Part shown: piece by piece, positions 58,201-64,000 of the stretch
How positions within the stretch are numbered: the first letter of the stretch is position 1
Layout of the letters: every line of letters begins with the position of its first letter
Source: Amycolatopsis azurea DSM 43854
GTDB taxonomy: Bacteria; Actinomycetota; Actinomycetes; Mycobacteriales; Pseudonocardiaceae
DNA length: 64,000 nucleotides
Reading direction: 5' to 3'
NCBI RefSeq assembly: GCF_001995215.1
Contig: NZ_MUXN01000025.1
Coordinates: 124,001 to 188,000, forward strand
Notes under the pieces: model-generated
The model's database searches: none
What the model was told of the DNA's origin: nothing
The model's input: only the letters and a program-made list of their open reading frames with translations
Translations under genes and position numbers: made by a program

Positions 58201-60812
58201 AGTTCGACGCGGTAGCCCCGGATCTTCACCTGCTCGTCGCCGCGGCCGAGGAACACGACCTCGCCGTCGCGGGTCCAGCGTGCCCGGTCGCCGGTGCGGT
58301 ACATGCGTTCCCCGTCGAGGAACGGGCAAGCCACGAAACGGTCGGACGTCAGGCCCGGGCTGTCGAGATATCCACGCGCCAGGCCGGTGCCCGCGATGTA
58401 CAGCTCGCCCGCCACGCCCGGCGCGACAGGGCGCAGGAAGGCGTCGAGGATGTAGATCTTCCGGTTGGTCATCGGGTGGCCGATCGGGAGCTCCCGGTCG
58501 ATCACGTCCCCGGGTTCGATCGGCAGCCACGTCGCGCACAACGTGGTCTCGGTCGGCCCGTAGGTGTTCCGCACCCGCAGACCGGGCTGGGCCCGCCGCA
58601 GGTTCTCCACGGACTGCGCGGGGACGACGTCGCCGCCGGTCCCGATCTCGGTCAGGCCCGCGAAGCACTCCGGCGAGGTCTCGGCCAGCGCGCGGAAACT
58701 TCCGGCGGTGAGGTGGACCGCGGTCGCGCCGCGTTCCACGGCCTGCCGCACCCCGGCCGCGTCCAGCACGCCCGGTTCGGTGAGCAGGACCCGGCCGCCG
58801 GTGACAAGCGGGACCCACATCGCGTAGAGCGAAGGGTCGAAGACGTGCGTCGCGTGCATCAGCACGCCGTCGTCGGGGCCGAGCTGCCAGCCCGCGTCAC
58901 CGGCCAGACCGGCCACGGCGCCATGCGGGATCCCCACTCCCTTCGGCAGGCCGGTGGATCCCGAGGTGTACATGACGTACGCGAGGTCGTCCGCGCTCGG
59001 CCGGAATTCCGTTGCCGCAGCGGGAAGAGCGTCGACGGCCGCCCGCGTCTCCGAGGCGTCGAGGACGATCGCGTCCTCCGGCACGACTCCGGCGGTGGCC
59101 TGGGTGCACAGCACGGTCGAGACGCCGGAGTCGCCGAGGATGAACGTGATCCGCTCGGCCGGGTACTCCACGTCCACCGGGACGTAGGCGGCGCCCGACT
59201 TCCAGATCGCCAGGAACGCGATCAGCAGTTCCGGCGAGCGTTCCATGGCCACCCCGACCCGGTCGCCGCGGCCGACGCCACGACCGGCGAGGTACCGGGC
59301 CAGCCGGTTCGACGCCTGGTCGACGTCGGCGTAGGTCAGGTTCGCGCCCGCCGCGTCGGTGATCGCCACCGCGTCCGCCGCCGTGGCCACCCGCCGCGCG
59401 AACAGTTCGACCACGGACTCCCCCGGTACCGGGCCGTCGGTCGCGTTGAACGTGTCCACCACCAGGGCGTGCTCGGTCTCGCTCGCCAGCGTCAGCCGGC
59501 CGACGAGGACCCTGGGCTCGGCGACGAGCCGCTCCAGCACCCGCGCCAGCGAGCCGACGACCGATTCGGCCGACGCCTCGTCGAAGAGACCCCGGTCGTA
59601 GTCGAGGATCAGCGGCATCCGCTCACCGGGACCGGTGATCAGCGTGAACGGGTAGTGCGAGGAGTTCCGTCCCCGCTTCACCGGGATCAGGCTCAGGCCG
59701 CCGTCCGCCGACCGCCCGAGTCCCTTGCGGGGGAAGTTCTCGTAGATGACGAGCGTGTCGAAGACCGCGCCCGCGCCGACGACGGCCTGCACGTCCTGCA
59801 GGCCGAGGTGCTGGTGGGTCATGAGCGCCGCCTGGTCGCGCTGCAGGTCGCCGAACAGCTCGACGGCCGGTCGCGTCCCGTCGAGCCGGACCCGCACCGG
59901 CAGGGTGTTGAGCAGCTGGCCGACCATCGACTCCACCCCGGCCAGATCGGCGGGCCGCCCCGAGGCGGTCGCGCCGAACACGACGTCGTCGCGGCCGGCG
60001 AGCTGGGAGAGCACGACGGCCCAGGCGCCCTGCACGACGGTGTTCAGCGTGAGGTCGTGGCCGCGTGCCAGCCGCGCGAGACCGTCGGTCAGTTCCTCGG
60101 ACAGCTCGACGACCGTCGTGTGGATGTCCGGCACGCGACCCGGATCGGCGGGCGCGACCGTGGTCGGCGTGTCGAGTCCGGCGAGTTCCGTCCGCCAGGC
60201 CGCACGGGCGACTTCCTTGTCCTGCTTGCCGAGCCAGGCGAGATAGTCCCGATAGGACACTGTGGCGGGCAGCCCGGACGCGTCACCGCCCGCGGCGTAG
60301 ATCGCGGCGAGTTCGCGGTGCAGGATCGGCATCGACCAGCCGTCCACGAGGACGTGATGCAGGGTGTGCACGAGCCGGTGGTGTTCCGGGCCGAGCCGGA
60401 TCAGGTGCAGCTTCATCAGCGGCGCCGCGTCGATGCTCAGCCGCTCGGCCAGTTCGTCCGCGGCCAGCCTGTCGACCTCGCCGTCGAGGATGTCGTCCGG
60501 CAGTCCGGTGAGATCCGTTTCGCGCCAAGGGATCTCGGCGTCCCGCTTGATCACCTGGACCATCTGCGCGCCGCTGACGTAACGGAAACAGGCCCGCAGC
60601 GCGGCGTGCCGGTCCACGAGGGCCTGCCACGACGCCTTCAGCAGTGCGGCGTCCAGCGGCCCGTCGATGCCGTAGACGGTCTGCACGGTGTAGGTGTCGG
60701 GCCCGTCGTCGTCCAAGACGGTGTGGTAGAGCATTCCTTCCTGTAGCGGCGAAAGAGGCCAGACGTCCTCCACGCTGGAACGCGGCTTCGCGCGGGTGTC
60801 GTCAACGGTCAC
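55212..60812 (-). CDS. NRPS module 7: C-A-T-X-TE, Dpg-incorporating and releasing
   Basis: 1866 residues from a GTG at 60812 (GGAG 7 nt upstream). Order: C domain (HHVLVDG at 152-158); A domain about 470-970 (YTSGSTGLPKG near 612); T domain with Ser in LGGSSALAM near 997; X domain about 1045-1480, a condensation-like domain with broken motif HRILADD in place of HHxxxDG; thioesterase with GWSLGG near 1695. A-domain specificity residues read D-P-Y-H-G-G-T-L-C, the known Dpg code. No epimerase, matching an L residue at position 7. X recruits the PRDD-type Oxy enzymes. Between X and TE (about 1520-1600) is a vestige of an adenylation domain. Confidence 0.96.
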   Translation of the reverse strand: MTVDDTRAKPRSSVEDVWPLSPLQEGMLYHTVLDDDGPDTYTVQTVYGIDGPLDAALLKASWQALVDRHAALRACFRYVSGAQMVQVIKRDAEIPWRETDLTGLPDDILDGEVDRLAADELAERLSIDAAPLMKLHLIRLGPEHHRLVHTLHHVLVDGWSMPILHRELAAIYAAGGDASGLPATVSYRDYLAWLGKQDKEVARAAWRTELAGLDTPTTVAPADPGRVPDIHTTVVELSEELTDGLARLARGHDLTLNTVVQGAWAVVLSQLAGRDDVVFGATASGRPADLAGVESMVGQLLNTLPVRVRLDGTRPAVELFGDLQRDQAALMTHQHLGLQDVQAVVGAGAVFDTLVIYENFPRKGLGRSADGGLSLIPVKRGRNSSHYPFTLITGPGERMPLILDYDRGLFDEASAESVVGSLARVLERLVAEPRVLVGRLTLASETEHALVVDTFNATDGPVPGESVVELFARRVATAADAVAITDAAGANLTYADVDQASNRLARYLAGRGVGRGDRVGVAMERSPELLIAFLAIWKSGAAYVPVDVEYPAERITFILGDSGVSTVLCTQATAGVVPEDAIVLDASETRAAVDALPAAATEFRPSADDLAYVMYTSGSTGLPKGVGIPHGAVAGLAGDAGWQLGPDDGVLMHATHVFDPSLYAMWVPLVTGGRVLLTEPGVLDAAGVRQAVERGATAVHLTAGSFRALAETSPECFAGLTEIGTGGDVVPAQSVENLRRAQPGLRVRNTYGPTETTLCATWLPIEPGDVIDRELPIGHPMTNRKIYILDAFLRPVAPGVAGELYIAGTGLARGYLDSPGLTSDRFVACPFLDGERMYRTGDRARWTRDGEVVFLGRGDEQVKIRGYRVELGEVEAVLAAQPGVVEAVVMAREDQPGEKRLVGYFVSDGKDAGPEEIRRQLGLVLPSYMVPLAVIALPGLPVTPNGKVDRRALPAPDLAGQAAEKAPENETEKVLCALFSEILGVPQVGVDDAFHDLGGSSALAMRLIARIREELGADLPIRQLFSSPTPAGVARALAAKSRPPLEAVERPDRVPLTARQLRAWLLASPGDEAEGLHISVALRLRGRLNVPALAEAFGDVAARHEILRTTFPGDAQSVHQRIHDTLAVELTPVPATEEELPGLIAELRERHFDLTDEVPWRCDLFALSEKAHVLHLKVHRILADDESLDVLFRDLAAAYGARRSGRVPERAPLALQFADYAIWERRLLDDERGQDSLINEQITFWRANLAGIDGETVLPFDRPRPVVPSRRAGTVAVRLEAEPHARLTKAVAPVGAHVLQVVQAALAVLLVKSGASDDVVIGTSLPKDDDLIDLEPMVGPFARPLALRTNLSGDPSFLEVVTRAQEAARTARLYLDLPFEKIVELLDLPGSLARHPVFQVALEVGEEDLGAWDATELPALRTEAEPVGPDAFELDLSFKLTERLDEEDEQDGIDGLLHYATDLFDEATAGSLARRLVRVLEQVAENPQLRISELDLALDEAERERPAEAPAKWAGAVPAVAAELAEGGPLGALVLDDELRPVVPGAVGDLYLTGAVVDASPAEKTVACPFGTEGRRMVRTDLLARWNASQALAVVGERRLPGAAAATGTGDFEVLLPLREGGNRPPLFCVHASGGLSWNYAPLLRSLPQNQPVYGLQARGLARTEPLPADVEEMAADYVEQIRTVQPSGPYHLLGWSLGGRISQAMATLLEAQGEEVGLVALLDAYPTDVGRLPRAQRGTEADEEADAFDKQQDQQLALAAGVARDAGARTNLEEVMGHLRRIGPEHTARSFTSDILLFVATENRPSHLPAEVAIASWKPLTSGTVEPHEIACGHMEMLQPAALAQIGAVVAEKLRPRPERERTQR

Positions 60813-60830
60813 GATCTACTCCTTAAAGCG

Positions 60831-63800
60831 TCAGTCGCCGGACAGTCCAGCCTCGAGTTGTTCCAATTGATCAAGGGAAAGCGCGACGAGCGTGCCCCCG
60901 TCCGGTTCCGGCTCCGGGGCGGTCTCGTCTTCGGCGGGCAGCGGCTTGACGAGCGCCGCCAGCCGTTCCGGCGTCTTCTCGGCGAACACCTGGCCCGGGG
61001 TCAGCGCCAGCCCTTCCCGGCGGGCCATCGCGGACACCTGCATCGAGGTGATCGAGTCCCCGCCGAGTTCGAAGAAGCTGTCGTCGGCCCCCACCCGGTC
61101 CAGGCCGAGCACCTCCGCGAACAGCCCGCACACCAAGGCCTCCATCGGTGTGCTCGGCTCCCGTTTCGAAGCCATGGCCGCGAAATCGGGGGCTTGGAGC
61201 GCCTGGTGATCGAGCTTGCCGTTCGGGGTGAGCGGCATCTTGTCCAGCGTCACGAACGCCGCGGGCATCATGTACTCCGGCAGCCGTTCGGCCGCCAGCT
61301 CCCGCAGCCCCGCCGCCAGACCGTCCACATCGGACTCGACAGGGACGACGTAGGCCACCAGACGTTTCTCGCCCGGCCCGTCGGTGCGGACGGAGACCAC
61401 CACCTGTGCCGCTCCCGGATGTGCCGAGAGCACGGCCTCGATCTCGGCGGGCTCGACCCGGTAGCCGCGCACCTTGACCTGCGCGTCGACCCGGCCGACG
61501 AACTTCAGCTGGCCGTCGGGGTCCCAGCGGAACAGGTCGCCGGAGCGGTACATCCGCTCACCGGGGGCGAACGGGCTGGCGACGAACCGTTCCGCCGTCA
61601 GGCCGGGACGCCCGAGGTAGCCGCGAGCCAGCCCGACCCCGGTGATGTAGAGCTCGCCCGTCACCCCGGGCGGCACCGGCTGCAGGAACGCGTCGAGCAG
61701 GTAGTGCCGCACGTTGTGGATCGGGCCGCCGAGCGGGACGACGTCGTGCCCCGGGGACAGCGGGGCGCTCATCGTCGAGCAGATGGTCGTCTCCGTCGGC
61801 CCGTAGGCCTGGATCACCCGGCGCCCCGGCGACCAGCGGTCCACCAGCGCGGCCGTCAACGCCTCACCTCCGGTCAGCACGGTCCGCAGGGTGTCGGGCA
61901 GGTCGTCCTCGCTCGCCAGCACACTCGGCGAAACGGTGAGGTGCGTGATGCCCGCCCGGCGGATCGCGTCGCCCAGCGTCACCGTGGGCGGCATGTTCGC
62001 CGCGTCCGGCAGGACCAGGGTCGCCCCGGCCAGCAGCGTCATGTAGAGCTCGGAAACCATGGCGTCGAAACCGATCGCGGACAACTGCAGGATCCGCGAG
62101 GACGACGTCACGGCCATCCGCTCGATATGCGCGTACCCCAGGTTGACGAGTCCGGAGTGCGTGACCTGGACGCCCTTCGGCACCCCCGTCGACCCCGACG
62201 TGTAGATCACGTACGCCGCGTCTTCCGGGGCCACCGGCGGCAGCACCACCTCCGGATCGGCGGTGGGCAGCGTGTCGAGCACCAGCACCGTGCCCGCGAA
62301 CTCCACCGGCACGAACGCCCGGGTCGTCCTCGTGCACACCAGCACCTCGGGTGCCGAATTCGCCAGCATGAACTCGACGCGGTCACGCGGATAGTCCGGA
62401 TCGACCGGGACGAACGCCCCACCGGCGAACGTGACGCCCAGCAGGGTCACCGCCAGCTCGACCGAACGCTCGACCAGCACGCCCACCCGGGCCTCACGCC
62501 GCACGCCCGCGTCGACCAGCAGCCGGGCCAGCGCCTCGACCTCGTCCAGCAGACCGCTGTAGGTCAGGCTCCGCGCCGCGTCCTCGAAGGCCACCGCGTC
62601 CGGCGTCCGGTCCGCCTGTGCGCGGACCAGCGCCGGCAGTGTGTCGGTCACGAGCGGCGCGTCCGTCCGGTTCCACTCGTCCACCACCAGGCGGCGGTGC
62701 TCCGGCCCGATCAGGCCGACCCGCCCGACCGGGATCAGCGGATCGGCGACCACCTGCTCGAGCGCGCGGACGATCGACGCGAGGAACTCCTCGGCCCGCG
62801 TCCGGTCGAACACGTCCGGCCGGTAGATGACCTCACCGTGGACGCCGCCGCCTTCGGACGCGCGCAGGGACAGCGGATAGTGCCCGTTGTCGTCCGGGAT
62901 CCCCGCCGGGCGCATGGCCAGGACGCCGGGGTCGTCGGACGGCTCCGGCGGTGGCGGGTAGTTCTCGAAGACGACGATCGTGTCGAACGCCGCGCCGGGA
63001 CCGGCGACCTGGGTGAGTTCGGTCAGCCCCAGATGCTGATGCGGCATCAGCGCGACCTGCCGTTCCTGCAGATCGGCCAGCATGTCGGCGAACCGGTCCG
63101 CACCGGTGAGGCGGGCCCGGACCGGCAGCATGTTCATGAACAGGCCGACCGCGGACTCGACGCCGGGGATCTCCAGCGGCCGTCCGGCCACCGTGGTGCC
63201 GAAGACGACGTCCTCGCGCCCGGTCAGCCGCGCCAGCAGCAAGGACCAGACCCCTTGGAACAGCGTGTTCATCGTGACGCCGTGCCGCCGGGTGAACTCC
63301 GTCAGCCGCCCGCTCAGCTCTTCGTCGAGCGCGAACCGCACGCGGTCGGGCTCGATGGGCGTGGCGATCGTTTCCGGCGCCACGACACGGGTCGCTTCGT
63401 CGAGCCCCGCGAGTGCTGTCCGCCACGCCTCCCTGGCCGCCGCGTTGTCCTGGCGGGCGATCCACGCGAGGTACTCGCGGTACGACGTCGGGACCGGCAG
63501 GGTCTGGCCGTCACCGCCGGCCTCGTAGGCCGCCATCACCTCGACCAGGAACACCGGAAGCGACCAGCCGTCGGCCGAGATGTGGTGCGACGACAGGATC
63601 AGCCGGTGCCGTCGTTCCGCGAAGCGCACCAGGTGCAGGCGCAGCTGCGGCGCCTTGGTCAGGTCGAACCGGTCGGCGTGCGCCTCGGCCGCGAGGAGCT
63701 CGAACTCCGCGAGCGCCTCGTCCTCGGGCAGGTGCGACAGGTCGGTTTCCCGCCACGGCACCGTCACCCGGCGGGCGACCGCCTGCACGCCGGTGCCGGA

Positions 63801-64000
63801 TCCGAGCTGATGGAAGCTCGCCCGCAGGGCGTCGTGCCGGTCGACCAGGGTCTGCCAGGACGAGCGGAAGCGGGCGGCGTCCAGCGGACCATCGAGGGTG
63901 AGGACCCGCATGCCCGCGTAGACGTCCGGGCCGCGTTCGTCGATGCTGTGGAACAGCAGGCCTTCCTGGAGCGGGGAGAACGGCCAGATGTCGAGCAGCT
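60831..64000 (-). CDS. NRPS, module 6 (C-A-T, beta-hydroxytyrosine), 5' part beyond window
   Basis: The frame is open to base 64000, so only the C-terminal 1055 residues are seen; the window edge lies at the start of the C domain (WPFSPLQEGLLFH). C domain with HHISADG; A domain with YTSGSTGVPKGVQVTH, AYGPTETTICST, YRSGDLFRW; T domain with Ser in LGGDSITSMQ; then a short tail ending QLEQLEAGLSGD. Specificity residues read D-A-S-T-L-G-A-I-C, the Tyr/Bht type. No epimerase follows, fitting L-Bht at position 6. It stops 18 nt before the module 7 gene. By analogy it is the end of a modules 4-6 protein. Confidence 0.95.
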   Translation of the reverse strand, partial: LLDIWPFSPLQEGLLFHSIDERGPDVYAGMRVLTLDGPLDAARFRSSWQTLVDRHDALRASFHQLGSGTGVQAVARRVTVPWRETDLSHLPEDEALAEFELLAAEAHADRFDLTKAPQLRLHLVRFAERRHRLILSSHHISADGWSLPVFLVEVMAAYEAGGDGQTLPVPTSYREYLAWIARQDNAAAREAWRTALAGLDEATRVVAPETIATPIEPDRVRFALDEELSGRLTEFTRRHGVTMNTLFQGVWSLLLARLTGREDVVFGTTVAGRPLEIPGVESAVGLFMNMLPVRARLTGADRFADMLADLQERQVALMPHQHLGLTELTQVAGPGAAFDTIVVFENYPPPPEPSDDPGVLAMRPAGIPDDNGHYPLSLRASEGGGVHGEVIYRPDVFDRTRAEEFLASIVRALEQVVADPLIPVGRVGLIGPEHRRLVVDEWNRTDAPLVTDTLPALVRAQADRTPDAVAFEDAARSLTYSGLLDEVEALARLLVDAGVRREARVGVLVERSVELAVTLLGVTFAGGAFVPVDPDYPRDRVEFMLANSAPEVLVCTRTTRAFVPVEFAGTVLVLDTLPTADPEVVLPPVAPEDAAYVIYTSGSTGVPKGVQVTHSGLVNLGYAHIERMAVTSSSRILQLSAIGFDAMVSELYMTLLAGATLVLPDAANMPPTVTLGDAIRRAGITHLTVSPSVLASEDDLPDTLRTVLTGGEALTAALVDRWSPGRRVIQAYGPTETTICSTMSAPLSPGHDVVPLGGPIHNVRHYLLDAFLQPVPPGVTGELYITGVGLARGYLGRPGLTAERFVASPFAPGERMYRSGDLFRWDPDGQLKFVGRVDAQVKVRGYRVEPAEIEAVLSAHPGAAQVVVSVRTDGPGEKRLVAYVVPVESDVDGLAAGLRELAAERLPEYMMPAAFVTLDKMPLTPNGKLDHQALQAPDFAAMASKREPSTPMEALVCGLFAEVLGLDRVGADDSFFELGGDSITSMQVSAMARREGLALTPGQVFAEKTPERLAALVKPLPAEDETAPEPEPDGGTLVALSLDQLEQLEAGLSGD

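Noticed and set aside
57276..60746. Very long plus-strand open frame opposite the NRPS
   Set aside because: It is an antisense shadow of the NRPS coding strand, with no recognisable domains and Arg/Val/Gly-rich composition.

Overview
The window is high-GC actinomycete DNA, most likely from the genus Amycolatopsis. About three quarters of it (roughly 16.1-64 kb) is the left part of a glycopeptide-antibiotic (vancomycin/ristocetin/teicoplanin class) biosynthetic cluster. The strong third-position GC, the frequent ATGA/GTGA stop-start overlaps, the near one-to-one match of gene content with known glycopeptide clusters, and recurrent palindromic intergenic repeats support this. No tRNA, rRNA, CRISPR or insertion sequence is evident. 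The cluster continues beyond base 64000, where the NRPS is cut.

Layout. 1-4.2 kb: a tubulin/FtsZ-like GTPase (cut by the left edge) behind a von Willebrand A membrane protein. 4.8-6.9 kb: WXG100-like and NlpC/P60-like putative type VII secretion substrates. 7.3-9.2 kb: a secreted trypsin-like protease, a C39-like protein, an unannotated 28-residue peptide gene and a small hypothetical gene. 9.3-12.2 kb: an MFS exporter with an ArsR/SRPBCC regulator, then a scarred stretch holding a broken CadD-like gene and an orphan gene tail. 12.2-16.1 kb: chromosomal genes (HTH regulator, aldo/keto reductase, PadR regulator divergent from a peptide deformylase, secreted protein divergent from an HxlR regulator).

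Cluster, read mainly on the minus strand from right to left: NRPS module 6 (beta-hydroxytyrosine, partial), NRPS module 7 (Dpg, C-A-T-X-TE), MbtH, four cross-linking P450s (OxyA, OxyE, OxyB, OxyC), a flavin halogenase, five GT-B glycosyltransferases (one fused to an FkbM methyltransferase), a second methyltransferase, a sugar C-methyltransferase, a degenerate LmbE deacetylase, a polyprenol-dependent (GT39-like) glycosyltransferase with a DoxX-like membrane partner, HpgT (alone on the plus strand), the beta-hydroxytyrosine cassette (Bhp, A-T didomain protein, OxyD), HmaS and Hmo, a Na+/H+ antiporter, deoxyaminosugar genes (2,3-dehydratase, aminotransferase, 3,5-epimerase, an SDR), DpgA-D and a DAHP synthase.

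Together these supply Dpg, Hpg and Bht, finish the heptapeptide, cross-link it on the X domain, chlorinate it and decorate it with several sugars. Four Oxy enzymes predict a fully cross-linked (type III/IV, ristocetin/teicoplanin-like) aglycone; six glycosyltransferases predict a heavily glycosylated product. The exact compound cannot be named from this window. The most notable unexplained signals are a vestigial adenylation domain between X and TE in the last NRPS, a leader ORF coupled to dpgA, a perfect StrR/Bbr-type activator site before oxyA, the GT-FkbM fusion, the metal-site-degenerate deacetylase, three families of invertible palindromic repeats at four intergenic sites, and the 28-residue Cys-rich-tail peptide gene.
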